A model generated the notes under the pieces. It was given only the letters and a program-made list of their open reading frames with translations. It had not been told where the DNA came from and did no database searches. Both the position numbers and the translations under genes were made by a program. A stretch of DNA of 64,000 nt, taken from the NCBI GenBank assembly GCA_002148405.1, contig MUGG01000118.1, positions 62,001 through 126,000 on the forward strand, in the 5' to 3' direction. Shown here piece after piece: positions 26,711-35,825 of this stretch. Origin of the DNA: Alkalinema sp. CACIAM 70d (GTDB lineage Bacteria; Cyanobacteriota; Cyanobacteriia; Leptolyngbyales; Leptolyngbyaceae). The first letter of the stretch is position 1, and each line of letters starts with the position of its first letter.

Positions 26711-28143
26711 TGTCTGGGTTAAATTTCCTGTCGTTTGTGGGCTTGTTCGCCCTCTGCGGCATTGCATGGTTGGGATCGGAAAATCGCCGCCAAATTCCCT
26801 GGAAGGTGATTTTGTGGGGGCTGGGCTTGCAGCTCCTCCTAGGACTGTTGGTCTTTCAAGTGGAAGCCAGTCGATTGGTGATTGAACTGGTGAGCCGCAA
26901 CATTAATGCCGTTCTGGATGCGACGGAAGCGGGCGCAAGATTTCTGTTTGGCAACTTACTCGTCCCAGATTTCACAAAACCTACGGGGCCGATCGCAGCG
27001 GGGCGCTGGATTGCCCGCACGGTCACCCCGGCCTATGTGCCGGTTCCGGGCGATCGCCTCAGTCCGGAGAATTTAAATCTCGGCTACGTGCTGGCGTTCC
27101 GGGCCTTACCCTCAGTCATCTTTTTCTCGGCGTTGATGGCCTTGCTCTACAATTTGCGCCTGATTCAGCCGATCGTGGCGCTCTTTGCCAAAATTTTCCG
27201 CCGCACCATGGGCCTGAGCGGAGCCGAAGCTCTGAGCGGAGCCGCTAATATTTTTGTGGGCATTGAGTCTGCCTTGGTGGTACGTCCGTTTTTGGTGGAC
27301 ATGACCCGCAGTGAACTCTGCGCCATTCTCGCCTCTTGCTACGGCAGCATTGCTTCCACCGTGTTGGCGCTGTATGCCAGTCTGTTGCGGCCTGCCTTCC
27401 CGAATATTGTGGGGCACCTAGTATCCGCCTCGTTCATGGCCATACCCGCCTGTTTTGTCCTGGCTAAAATCCTCGTCCCAGAAACGGAGGTTCCCCGAAC
27501 CCTAGGCGGAATGCCGGATACCACCGATGCCGAAGAGGAAGAAATCGAAACAATGAACCCGATGGAGGCTGTGATCACGGGTTCCCTAGATGGCGTGAAG
27601 TTAGCGGTGGCGATCGCGGCGTTACTGATTGCCATTCTGGGATTAGTGGCGTTAGTCAATCTCTTTTTCGGGAATTTAGCAGCCCTAGCCCAAAGTCAAA
27701 ATGCGGTGCTGGCAAGGGTTGGCAGCGTGTTCCAAGTCATCACGGTTCAGAATATTCTTGGAGCGCTGTTTTTACCCTTAACAGCAATCACAGGGGTTTC
27801 CAGCAGTTGGCCGGAACTGTGGAGTGTGTCAGTGTTGGTGGGTCGCCGCTTGGTGGAAACGGAAATTCCGTCCTACTTAGAATTGGCGAAACTGTCCCAG
27901 GCTGGGGTGCTGAGCGATCGAGCCTTGGTGATCACGAGTTATATCCTCTGCGGCTTTGCCCATATTCCTTCGGTGGGAATTTTTGTAGGGGGCTTTGTCA
28001 GCCTGATTCCGTCCCGCCGTAAGGATTTGAGTGAACTGGGCTGGAAGGCGCTCTGGGCCGCAACCTTGGCTACGTTGATGATTGGCTGTATTGCTGGGGT
28101 GTTTTATTCCAGTGGGGCCACTCAGTCAATTATTGGTCGTTAG
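26704..28143 (+). CDS. Concentrative nucleoside transporter (NupC/CNT family)
   Basis: 479 residues from TTG 26704; a GTG at 26710 overlapping the previous stop is an alternative. About eight to ten membrane helices. Conserved CNT segments include GLSGAEALSGAANIFVG, ESALVVRPFL and a late helix pair (GALFLPLTAITGVS, then SYILCGFAHIPSVGI). The family imports nucleosides using a sodium or proton gradient. The acidic loop EEEEIETMNPMEA sits between two helix bundles. Overlaps the glycosyltransferase gene by seven bases, a tight coupling that is odd for these functions. Confidence 0.88.
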   Translation: MLVSGLNFLSFVGLFALCGIAWLGSENRRQIPWKVILWGLGLQLLLGLLVFQVEASRLVIELVSRNINAVLDATEAGARFLFGNLLVPDFTKPTGPIAAGRWIARTVTPAYVPVPGDRLSPENLNLGYVLAFRALPSVIFFSALMALLYNLRLIQPIVALFAKIFRRTMGLSGAEALSGAANIFVGIESALVVRPFLVDMTRSELCAILASCYGSIASTVLALYASLLRPAFPNIVGHLVSASFMAIPACFVLAKILVPETEVPRTLGGMPDTTDAEEEEIETMNPMEAVITGSLDGVKLAVAIAALLIAILGLVALVNLFFGNLAALAQSQNAVLARVGSVFQVITVQNILGALFLPLTAITGVSSSWPELWSVSVLVGRRLVETEIPSYLELAKLSQAGVLSDRALVITSYILCGFAHIPSVGIFVGGFVSLIPSRRKDLSELGWKALWAATLATLMIGCIAGVFYSSGATQSIIGR

Positions 28144-28201
28144 GACTTGATGTTTTTAGCCATTGGGCATTCTGAAAACTGCAAAGCGAGGCAAGTGGGT
28201 A

Positions 28202-28990
28202 ATGGGTAGAAAGTTGCGGTGGTTCGGCTGGAGCGTCCTGACGGCGATCGTGCTGGTGGTGAGCAGTTTCGGCTTGCAGGGTTTCGATCGCTTGCTGGCG
28301 CAAACCCCCGCTGCAACGCCTGCTCCTTCGCCGACCCAAGAAGCCCCCGTCAACGCAGTGCCGATCGCGCCCCTGCCCGGTTCCCGCGTGGAACCTCCGT
28401 CTCCCAGTCCCAGTGCTAGCCCCTTACCCACGGCGGTTCCGGTGACGATTCCCTCGGGTAAAGGTTCGCCCAGCCCCACCGCTTCTCCCACGCCCTTACC
28501 CATTCCCACTGCGCCCCCTGTCGCAATCCCCTCGGCTCCAGCCCTACCCGTGGCTGGAGAATACAAGGATCCCACGGGGCGCTTCCGGGTGGCTAAGTTG
28601 CAGGATTATCAATTTTCGTCGCTGGGAGATAGCTTTTTAGCGGAAGCGATCGATGGCAGGTTGTCCTATACCGTCCTGGCGCAATCCCTCGCGCAATTGA
28701 ATCTGCCGCCCGTCGTGTCGATCGACCAGTTAGTCACGGTGGCAAAGACGGCTTTTCAGCGGGGGGAAGGGTTCCAGGTAACGAACCAACAACCGTTGCT
28801 GAATGGGGTGTTGCTAGATTGGACGGGGTCGTTGACGATCGGGGGCCAAACACAGCCGGTTAGCGGATCGATCGTGGCCAAGCAAGTCAGTACCAATGTG
28901 TTGCTACTCCTGATTGCGGCAACAGACGCAGGCAAAAATGATGTCCCCGGTGCCTTGACTGCGCTGAACGATAGTTTGCAAGGGCTGTAA
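28202..28990 (+). CDS. Secreted protein with proline-rich linker, unknown domain
   Basis: 262 residues from ATG 28202 with GAGG ten bases upstream; TTG at 28163 is a weaker start. A signal peptide (about 1-34, ending LLAQTP) leads to a Pro/Ser/Ala/Thr-rich stretch (about 35-125) of wall-spanning type. The C-terminal 135 residues (EYKDPTGRFRVAKLQDY and onward) form a compact beta-rich domain that resembles PsbP/DUF1795-type folds; that match is tentative. Co-directional with the transporter, 58 bases after it. Confidence 0.65.
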   Translation: MGRKLRWFGWSVLTAIVLVVSSFGLQGFDRLLAQTPAATPAPSPTQEAPVNAVPIAPLPGSRVEPPSPSPSASPLPTAVPVTIPSGKGSPSPTASPTPLPIPTAPPVAIPSAPALPVAGEYKDPTGRFRVAKLQDYQFSSLGDSFLAEAIDGRLSYTVLAQSLAQLNLPPVVSIDQLVTVAKTAFQRGEGFQVTNQQPLLNGVLLDWTGSLTIGGQTQPVSGSIVAKQVSTNVLLLLIAATDAGKNDVPGALTALNDSLQGL

Positions 28991-29062
28991 TTGAAGGGTT
29001 GTTAATGGAGGTTTCTGGCAAAACTCCATCTAGAACAGCCAAACTTTGTTTCTCCGTTCTGC

Positions 29063-29845
29063 CTAGATCCAGCCTTTGAGCCAGTAGATCACCATCCCGA
29101 CATATTCTTTAATGGCGCGGGTGGTCGATCGTAGGTTTTCAGCTTCCGGTAACAAATTCAGCAAGAAGCTTTGGACGCTGGGCGGTTGATTTGGCGTCGT
29201 GACAATAAAGTCCGTTGTCGCCGGAATAGGATTCATGCCAAGCTTTTGGAAAATCATCAACGATCGCGGCATATGCATTGCCGAAGTCACCAACAACATC
29301 TGAGAAATTTGGTTTTGCTCAGCAATTTTTTGAACATTGACCGCATTTTCGCGGGTGTTGAGGGAATTGGGTTCCAACAGCATGGCCGATCGGGGCACGC
29401 CCATCGTTTCCATAAAAGTCGCCATATCCGCCGCTTCGGAAATACCAGGGCCACGCCAGCCAATGCGTCCGCCACTGAGAATTACTTTCGGTGCCTTACC
29501 TTCCCGGTACAGTTTGGCGGCATAGAGTACCCGATCGCCCTCGTCGGAAACTTCTACCCAGGGTCGAGGGGGTAAGGCAGACTGGGTAGCTCCACCTAAG
29601 ACGACGATCGCTTGGGCATTGGGTAACGGTTGGGGGAGATTTTGTTTCTCGAGCGATCGCACCAGAAATGAGCTAAATGCGCCACTGCTACCCACGAGCA
29701 AAATCAACACCGATAGCGCGATCGGAATCAACGCCAGCCGCGATCGTTTGCGCAAAATCAAAACGATCGCGGCCACTAGCATCCATAATGCTAGCCCCAA
29801 CGGATAGATAAACAGCGGCAGCAGCTTAGAAAGAAACAAAAACAT
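29063..29845 (-). CDS. DUF218 (YdcF/ElyC-type) membrane protein
   Basis: 260 residues. Two N-terminal membrane segments (about 5-50) precede the DUF218 fold: AIVVLGGATQSALP, KVILSGGRIGWRG, NSLNTRENAVNVQKI, and LLVTSAMHMPRSL. ElyC and SanA relatives act in envelope or peptidoglycan-precursor homeostasis. Full family length. Convergent with the secreted Pro-rich gene, 72 bases apart. Substrate unknown. Confidence 0.87.
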   Translation of the reverse strand: MFLFLSKLLPLFIYPLGLALWMLVAAIVLILRKRSRLALIPIALSVLILLVGSSGAFSSFLVRSLEKQNLPQPLPNAQAIVVLGGATQSALPPRPWVEVSDEGDRVLYAAKLYREGKAPKVILSGGRIGWRGPGISEAADMATFMETMGVPRSAMLLEPNSLNTRENAVNVQKIAEQNQISQMLLVTSAMHMPRSLMIFQKLGMNPIPATTDFIVTTPNQPPSVQSFLLNLLPEAENLRSTTRAIKEYVGMVIYWLKGWI

Positions 29846-29934
29846 TTCGGTTCATTGATCAAGAAGCAACGAACACTATTTAAGCGCAATCTGCTAAACG
29901 CAACAGGGTTTAAGCGCTACCTAAACCACGCGAC

Positions 29935-30852
29935 CTAAATTGCGTAAACCTGACCATCGAGCAGTAAACGAGTAATGCCCTTTGCGCGAAGATGCAAGGC
30001 TGCTTTTTGGAAAACACGACTGTCCGGAACTTTGATGACGCGCTGAGTCCGTGCGTTAGAAAATCGCTTAGCCACCCGATGATTATCAAACACGGGAAGC
30101 GTCATCTCTTGAATTTCATCACTGGGCATGTTGCCTAGCTCACCAAATTCTTGCAGCGGACGCACCACCAAATCTGCCGTGCGATCGACCACTAAGTAAC
30201 ACACCCGAGGCATCTCAGCGTCTGCTAAAGGTACGATGCTAACGACGCTTTGGACGTGTAAGGTCGGCAAGGGCGACAATTCATCATCCTCTTCATCCTC
30301 TTCATCCTCGAAGTCTTCGTCGAGGTCATCGAGATCATCCAGATCGTCTTCATCCTCTTCGTCAAGATCGACTTCTCGGGAGGCACTGGCTAGCTCATCC
30401 ACAACCGAACCCACCATATCTGCATCGACCACGCTTTCAACTTGACTGCGTTTGATGGGTTTGGGCCGATCGGACGAAAGTTTTTCAACAAGGGCTGGAC
30501 TGTCAACGACTTCTTCCACTGTAGACTCCGGTTCCGAGGCCACGGTGGTGCGCCGCCGGGAGCGCCGCCCTGTCGAAGAGGTCGCTTCCGCCGTTGTCAA
30601 TTCCACAGCCTCAAGCAAGTTGCCTTGCACGGGCTCAACTTCTACGGGGGCCACCTCTACAGGACTGCGCGATCGCTTTTGCTGCACGAGGCTGTCATAC
30701 TCCTCAACGGACATTTCGCTTTTGAGGATCCGACCGATCGTCGTATTGCTCACCCCATACCGTTCCGCGATCGTCAAAGCATTCTCAGCGGGGTGGCGAT
30801 AGAGTTCTACGATTTTACGTTTGTCTGCTGCGGTTAGTCGTCGAGCGCTCAT
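29935..30852 (-). CDS. HTH protein with long acidic linker
   Basis: 305 residues. Residues 1-50 form a resolvase/transposase-like helix-turn-helix (LTAADKRKIVELYRHP, TIAERYGVSNTTIGRIL). The middle is low complexity and ends in an almost unbroken Asp/Glu run (about 175-205) encoded by repeated gat/gaa/gag codons. The C-terminal 100 residues form a distinct conserved-looking domain (ADLVVRPLQEFGELG, ending DGQVYAI). It looks like a cyanobacterial regulator rather than a transposase, since no catalytic region exists. Target unknown. Confidence 0.7.
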   Translation of the reverse strand: MSARRLTAADKRKIVELYRHPAENALTIAERYGVSNTTIGRILKSEMSVEEYDSLVQQKRSRSPVEVAPVEVEPVQGNLLEAVELTTAEATSSTGRRSRRRTTVASEPESTVEEVVDSPALVEKLSSDRPKPIKRSQVESVVDADMVGSVVDELASASREVDLDEEDEDDLDDLDDLDEDFEDEEDEEDDELSPLPTLHVQSVVSIVPLADAEMPRVCYLVVDRTADLVVRPLQEFGELGNMPSDEIQEMTLPVFDNHRVAKRFSNARTQRVIKVPDSRVFQKAALHLRAKGITRLLLDGQVYAI

Positions 30853-30921
30853 GTAGCCACGGGATGGAATTTGCCTTACTTATTCTAAGGCTTCGACTCC
30901 CAAAGCAGTCAGAAAATCCCA

Positions 30922-31926
30922 TCAAGAAACTGGAATTTCGATCACTTGACCCGTTTCCGCCGATCGACGGGCTGCTTCTGCCACCTTCAAGGTGTATAAA
31001 CTTTCCTGCACAGTGACATACAGCGGTTTTCCCTCAAAGAGGTGATCTAGCACCGCAGTGGTATCTTTCGCGAATAATCCGCGACGGGCACCCACCGTTA
31101 AATGATGGGATCCTTGGGCATTGACCCAGATGCCATCATCACCATCAAAAATTAATCCACCCTGACTCCCGTGCACTTCCAATTTGCGTTCCGTTTGCCA
31201 CAGGGCTTCCCCTTTGCCGTAGATCACATCTAGGACTAATCCTTGCTGGAATTGTAGTTGTGCTGAACAGAGGCAACTGCTGTAATAGGCGGGATCAGTC
31301 CCATCCGTGTGCTGATAATTGACCCGACAACTGACCGACGCCACTTTGCCAAAGGCATGGGTAAACCGATGTAAACGCGACAATGCACCCGTTAATGGAA
31401 AACCGAACAGTTGATGATTAAACGTCCACTTCTGGGGCGCAGGCCGTTGGGGGTTCACCGTGGCGTAGCGGGCGTAGAAGGGATTACCAATTTTGGGTAA
31501 ATTCTCTAGCAGCGCTTGATGCACTCCACCCATCAGTTCAATATGTTCCACATGCAGGAGCCGTTTCTGATTTTCGGCCAGGGCAATTAAGGATTCGGCC
31601 TCTGACACATCTAGTGCTAGGGGATATTCCACCACCACATGCTTTCCGGCAAATAGCGCAGCTCGGGCGATCGCGGCATGGTCGGCATTGAGGTTGGAAA
31701 TGATAACCAGATCCACCGCCGATGAATTCACCACGCCTTGCCAAGTGTCAAAGGCTTGGGTTTGGTGGGTTTTGGCAAAGACCTCTAGCTTGTCACGGGT
31801 ATGCCCTGCTACGCCAATTAACTGGGCACGGGGTTCTGCATTAATCACCTCTGCCCGTACCTTGGCGGCGTAACCTGTGCCGATGAGTCCCACACCGATC
31901 GGCGGTATCAGCGTTCCCTGTGCCAT
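30922..31926 (-). CDS. Gfo/Idh/MocA family oxidoreductase
   Basis: 334 residues. An N-terminal Rossmann fold with GVGLIGTGYAAKVRAE binds NAD(P), followed by VVEYPLALDVSEAE (the EKP motif is varied to EYP) and the C-terminal alpha/beta substrate domain. The Lys normally in EKP is replaced by Tyr, so catalysis may differ from standard sugar dehydrogenases; bilin reductase-like relatives in cyanobacteria also vary here. Substrate not determined. It starts upstream of, and reads toward, the HTH gene on the same strand, 69 bases apart. Confidence 0.82.
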   Translation of the reverse strand: MAQGTLIPPIGVGLIGTGYAAKVRAEVINAEPRAQLIGVAGHTRDKLEVFAKTHQTQAFDTWQGVVNSSAVDLVIISNLNADHAAIARAALFAGKHVVVEYPLALDVSEAESLIALAENQKRLLHVEHIELMGGVHQALLENLPKIGNPFYARYATVNPQRPAPQKWTFNHQLFGFPLTGALSRLHRFTHAFGKVASVSCRVNYQHTDGTDPAYYSSCLCSAQLQFQQGLVLDVIYGKGEALWQTERKLEVHGSQGGLIFDGDDGIWVNAQGSHHLTVGARRGLFAKDTTAVLDHLFEGKPLYVTVQESLYTLKVAEAARRSAETGQVIEIPVS

Positions 31927-32119
31927 CTGTTGCTCCCAGCATCACCAAATTGTGTCCAGTCTTAAGGTTACTAGGATTCGATGGGGGACTGACAGTCGTA
32001 GCGATTTTTTGTTGAAGTGATGCTTGGGAGCCTGGTTATGGCTCATGGGGCGGAATAGGAGTTTCCCCCCTAGTCTCTTTGTTCAGAGCTTAGTGCTTGT
32101 TCAGGGCTTAGTTCAAGTC

Positions 32120-32215
32120 TTACCCCTTAGAGATAGGGAACAAGTAGCGCAGCATCGCCACGCCGCCAACCATTACTAGTGAAATCACAATGAGCATGAG
32201 TGCGATCGGTGACAT
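32120..32215 (-). CDS. Possible 31-residue single-span membrane protein
   Basis: MSPIALMLIVISLVMVGG opens a frame of 31 residues, nearly all one hydrophobic span, ending LFPISKG. The size resembles small subunits of photosynthetic or transport complexes, but no family is matched and the ribosome binding site is poor. A 17-base tandem duplication sits in its leader. It could be a chance frame. Confidence 0.35.
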   Translation of the reverse strand: MSPIALMLIVISLVMVGGVAMLRYLFPISKG

Positions 32216-32228
32216 ATTTCTGATCAAA

Positions 32229-32262
32229 GTGTTTGGGGACAAGAAGTGTTTGGGGACAAGAA
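32229..32262. repeat. 17-base perfect tandem duplication
   Basis: gtgtttggggacaagaa occurs twice in direct contact, 14 bases upstream of the possible 31-residue gene. One of several 16-20-base tandem duplications in this window. Confidence 0.85.
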
Positions 32263-32425
32263 GTTTTCTATGACCTAGTTTTTGTAACCTGAGTAAGGCC
32301 AAGTCATTCTCTTTACCCTAGCAACCTGACTTGACAGGGTTGTGACCGAGTTATGACTGAGATATCACAGAGGCTTCACTGCTCTAAAAAATTGCTTCCA
32401 AAAAATCACTGGAAAGATAAAAATG

Positions 32426-33532
32426 TTAGGTTTTGCCTTTTTTCGCGATCGGTAGAGAAAATGCAAAGGTGCTGCCTTTATCCAATTCGCTTTGTACGGT
32501 AATCGTGCCTTTTTGCAGCTCCACGAGTCGGCGCGAGATTGCGAGCCCGATGCCCGTGCCACCGGAATTACGATTGCGCGATCGATCCGATCGCCAAAAC
32601 CGTTCAAAAACATGGGGCAAATCTTCTTGGGCAATGCCTTTGCCCGTGTCTTCCACTGCGATCCACAGCATCCCCGACTGCGACCAAGCCCGAACGATGA
32701 CATAACCGATCGAGGTGTAGCGCAGGGCATTGCCAATCAAATTGACGAGAACCTGCTCCACCCGCTCTGGATCGGCGTAGACATTGGGTAACTCCTTCGA
32801 GCAATCCAACTTGAGTTCCGTCTCTCCTCCAATGAGTTGGTCGGAAAAGCGCTGGACGAGAGCATTCAATAACGGCCAAATTTCAAAGGAACGGGGATCG
32901 ATCGGCAAATATCCCGCTTCCGCCTTAGAAAGCTCTTGCAAATCGTTAACCAACCGCTTCAGGCGTCCGGTTTCTCGAGCCAGCCGATCGTAAATTTCTG
33001 GCGTGGGTTCGATCGTGCCGTCGGCCATGCCTTCCAGATACCCTTCCACGATCGTGAGCGGGGTACGTAACTCGTGGGTTAGGTCACTCACCAGATCCCG
33101 GCGGCGTTGCTCTACATCTTCCAACGCCAAGGCCATCCGGTTAAAACTATCGGCGAAACGATTTAATTCAGGGATATCGCTGGCGGGCATGCGTTCGTCC
33201 AAGTTTCCGGCGGCAAATTTCTGGGTAATCCGCTGCATTTGGATCAACGGCTGCACAATGCGCTTGGAAACCAGGTAACTCAGAAATCCCGACGCACTGC
33301 CGCCCAAAATCATCGACCAAAAGGCTCCCCGGCTCCAGGCAGATTCAAAGCCATCTACTAAGCGCCGTTTGACGGCATAGAGCGTAAAGCCCTGAAATTC
33401 CATCGTTTGCAGATGTTCAACAAATAACTGCGGAGAATAATATTTGCCGATCGCCAACAGTGTCCCAATGCCCACCACCATGACCACAATGTGGGACAAA
33501 AAGAGTCTGGCCCGAAGTCCAAGTGCTGGCAT
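32426..33532 (-). CDS. Membrane sensor histidine kinase (HAMP, HisKA, HATPase)
   Basis: 368 residues from ATG 33532 with GGAG six bases upstream; GTG 33544 is an alternative. Two membrane segments flank a short periplasmic loop, then a HAMP domain (SKRIVQPLIQMQ), HisKA with phospho-His153 in LTHELRTPL, and HATPase motifs (NLIGNALRYT, DTGKGIAQED, GGTGIGLAIS). The short sensor loop suggests membrane or small-ligand sensing. It lies 77 bases after the response regulator, which is its probable partner. Confidence 0.93.
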   Translation of the reverse strand: MPALGLRARLFLSHIVVMVVGIGTLLAIGKYYSPQLFVEHLQTMEFQGFTLYAVKRRLVDGFESAWSRGAFWSMILGGSASGFLSYLVSKRIVQPLIQMQRITQKFAAGNLDERMPASDIPELNRFADSFNRMALALEDVEQRRRDLVSDLTHELRTPLTIVEGYLEGMADGTIEPTPEIYDRLARETGRLKRLVNDLQELSKAEAGYLPIDPRSFEIWPLLNALVQRFSDQLIGGETELKLDCSKELPNVYADPERVEQVLVNLIGNALRYTSIGYVIVRAWSQSGMLWIAVEDTGKGIAQEDLPHVFERFWRSDRSRNRNSGGTGIGLAISRRLVELQKGTITVQSELDKGSTFAFSLPIAKKGKT

Positions 33533-33609
33533 TGATTTCTCCACTCACGGATTCTCCCAATTTCGGCTGGCTGCAACTAGTTTCTCTATCCGGAAGTCCC
33601 TAACCCGGA

Positions 33610-34314
33610 CTAACTGGCATCTTCAAACTTATATCCGACCCCAATCACAGTTTTGACGAAGGTGGGGCTGGAAGGATCGGGCTCAATCTTTTTGCGTAGA
33701 CGGGCAATGTGGGTGTCCACAACCCGTTCATCTCCAAAGAAATCGCTACCCCATAACTTATCAATCAATTGACTACGGTTCCAAACCCGACCGGGATAGC
33801 TGAGAAACGTTGCTAGCAGATCAAATTCCAGCGTGGTCAGATCTAAGGATTCTGGCTGCTGCTCCGGTAAATGGCGAGTCGCCGATCGCTGATCCACGTC
33901 GATCGTAAAACTGGTGGTTTGGTAGGTTTGGGTTTGTCCCCCTTGACGTAGCGATCGTCTCAGTAAGGCCCGCACCCGTGCGACTAATTCCTTGGGACTG
34001 AAGGGCTTCACCATGTAGTCGTCGGCTCCAGTGGAAAGACCAATGATGCGATCGATCTCTTCACCCTTGGCCGTCAGCATCAGAATGTAGGGATCCTTAG
34101 CTCCGGGTTTTTGGCGAATGCGGGCGCAAACTTCCAGACCGTCTAATTCTGGAATCATCAAATCTAGAATGATCAAATCGGGCTGCATTTCCTGAAACAC
34201 CTGGAGCGCCGATCGGCCATCCCGGCAGGAGCGACAGGTAAAGCCTTCCTTTTCTAGGTAAAGCTGAATCAGTTGGGCAATTTCGGCTTCATCTTCAACG
34301 ATCAGGATTTGCAT
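33610..34314 (-). CDS. OmpR-type response regulator
   Basis: 234 residues. The receiver domain carries the acidic pair in VEDEAEI, phospho-acceptor Asp51 in LIILDLMIPE, and Lys in the MVKPFSP motif. The C-terminal winged helix (about 135-232, LTTLEFDLLATFLSYPGRV, VVDTHIARLRKKIE) binds DNA. First gene of a two-gene unit with the kinase behind it. Likely a stress, metal or light-response pair; the signal cannot be read from sequence. Confidence 0.94.
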   Translation of the reverse strand: MQILIVEDEAEIAQLIQLYLEKEGFTCRSCRDGRSALQVFQEMQPDLIILDLMIPELDGLEVCARIRQKPGAKDPYILMLTAKGEEIDRIIGLSTGADDYMVKPFSPKELVARVRALLRRSLRQGGQTQTYQTTSFTIDVDQRSATRHLPEQQPESLDLTTLEFDLLATFLSYPGRVWNRSQLIDKLWGSDFFGDERVVDTHIARLRKKIEPDPSSPTFVKTVIGVGYKFEDAS

Positions 34315-34580
34315 GATTTGAAATCATCTTTTACTCTTCACTGTCAGTGTAGCTTTCCTGCCCATTTCTAGAGTTTCCGACTCGGATACAAACTTGGAGA
34401 TGAACTCGGAAATAAACTCAGGGAACTGCGTACAAATAAGATTCTAGGGAAAGACTAGGCGGGTAGAGGGGAAAGGGGTAAGCAGGGGATGTTATTTCTC
34501 AGCTAGTCCCTAAGGGAAAATATAAGTGAAAAATAAGGGTTGCTAAATTCTCAATCTTGCGGTTATATTAATAGAGGCGA

Positions 34581-34654
<74 letters not shown>

Positions 34655-34663
34655 CTTAATAAG

Positions 34664-34679
34664 ACCCTAATGGGTTTTT
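34664..34679 (+). terminator. Short terminator after the initiator tRNA
   Basis: accc and gggt pair around loop taat, followed by five T. It lies ten bases past the tRNA end. The stem is short, so termination may rely on the next hairpin too. Confidence 0.5.
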
Positions 34680-34686
34680 GAACATG

Positions 34687-34724
34687 GATAAAGGCTCCAG
34701 CGAGTAATCGTTGGGGCCTTTATC
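34687..34724 (+). terminator. Hairpin following the tRNA terminator
   Basis: gataaaggc (34687-34695) and gcctttatc (34716-34724) form a perfect 9-base stem, extended by partial pairing inside. A weak T-rich stretch follows. Probably backup termination or tRNA precursor trimming. Confidence 0.5.
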
Positions 34725-35037
34725 GTTGATTTTACCGAATTCATTTCATCGAATTCATTTCATCAAGTTGTGAAGCTTGATTCAGTTTGTGACTTGCTTA
34801 AGTTGGTAGCCAACCTACGATCATTCTCTTCAGGAGTTGGGTAAACTGATGTATCGTTTACCGTCTGCGGAATTCCAGAACATCGTCATGTAGTTTGGCT
34901 GGCACGATCGGGGTAGGTTAAAGGGTGCAATTTGACTTGCCTGAGTTAACCTTCAATGAAATTGCTGAAAAATTTGATCCGATCGTCGCTTTTTCGCCCA
35001 TCCTAAAATATGTGATTTTTCACGGTTGGTTAAAACC

Positions 35038-35796
35038 ATGACAGCGAAGCAACTTCTTCAGGAACTGCCGTCCGACCTTTTACGTGAACGTCTTCCTCGC
35101 CATGTGGCGGTGATTATGGATGGCAATGGACGGTGGGCGAAGCGTCGGGGGCTCCCGCGCATCATGGGCCATCGCCGGGGGGTGGATGCTTTGAAAAACC
35201 TACTGCGGTGTTCGCGGGATTGGGGGATCGAAGCGCTGACGGCCTATGCCTTTTCCACGGAAAACTGGGGCAGACCGATCGAAGAAGTGGAATTTCTCAT
35301 GACGCTGTTTGAGCGGATCCTGCGGCGGGAACTCCAGGAAATGATGGAGGAAAACGTGCGGATTCGGTTTGTGGGCAATCTGTCCCGGTTGCCGGAGTCG
35401 CTACAAGCGGAAATTGATCGCGCCATGACCCTCACCCGCGATAACACAGGCATTCAATTCACCGTTGCAACAAATTACGGTGGACGCCAAGAAGTCGTGC
35501 AAGTTTGCAAATCGATCGCCGCGCAGATTCAACAGGGAACTCTCCAGCTAGAAGATATTGACGAATCGACGATCGAGCGTCATCTCTACACCTCCGGTAT
35601 TTGCGATCCTGACTTGCTAATTCGCACCAGTGGGGAAATGCGGATCAGTAATTTTCTGCTGTGGCAGTTAGCTTATGCCGAGATTTATGTGACGGATGCC
35701 ATGTGGCCCGACTTCGATCGCAAACAATTTCACACCGCCTTGCTGGATTACCAAAGTCGAGAACGACGCTTTGGCAAAGTCGGCACTCGATTGTAG
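35038..35796 (+). CDS. uppS: Isoprenyl (undecaprenyl) diphosphate synthase
   Basis: 252 residues from ATG 35038; a TTG four codons upstream is less likely. Motifs of cis-prenyltransferases: [17 protein letters not shown] with the catalytic Asp, [17 protein letters not shown], and [19 protein letters not shown]. It makes the C55 carrier lipid for cell wall and glycan assembly by adding isoprenyl units to farnesyl diphosphate. Full length; soluble, membrane-associated. Stands alone between the tRNA and a convergent methyltransferase gene. Confidence 0.96.
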   Translation: MTAKQLLQELPSDLLRERLPRHVAVIMDGNGRWAKRRGLPRIMGHRRGVDALKNLLRCSRDWGIEALTAYAFSTENWGRPIEEVEFLMTLFERILRRELQEMMEENVRIRFVGNLSRLPESLQAEIDRAMTLTRDNTGIQFTVATNYGGRQEVVQVCKSIAAQIQQGTLQLEDIDESTIERHLYTSGICDPDLLIRTSGEMRISNFLLWQLAYAEIYVTDAMWPDFDRKQFHTALLDYQSRERRFGKVGTRL

Positions 35797-35825
35797 TGAG
35801 GTCCCCCTTTTCTTTCTTGCAAGTA

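Larger units (their letters stand above)
34655..35037. other. Gene-free region between the tRNA and uppS
   Basis: 383 bases. It contains a short hairpin with T run (34664-34679) and a second, longer hairpin (34687-34724). Around 34735-34765 gaattcatttcatc is repeated. The uppS promoter must lie in the second half, but no clear elements stand out. Confidence 0.55.

Noticed and set aside
28156..28575. Gly-rich minus frame over the Pro-rich secreted gene
   Set aside because: Antisense of Pro codons gives Gly runs; no independent support.
30236..30445. Ser-rich plus frame
   Set aside because: Antisense of the Asp/Glu run in the HTH gene.
29935..30852. HTH gene considered as a transposase
   Set aside because: Only the HTH resembles a transposase; there is no catalytic region, no terminal inverted repeat and no target duplication.
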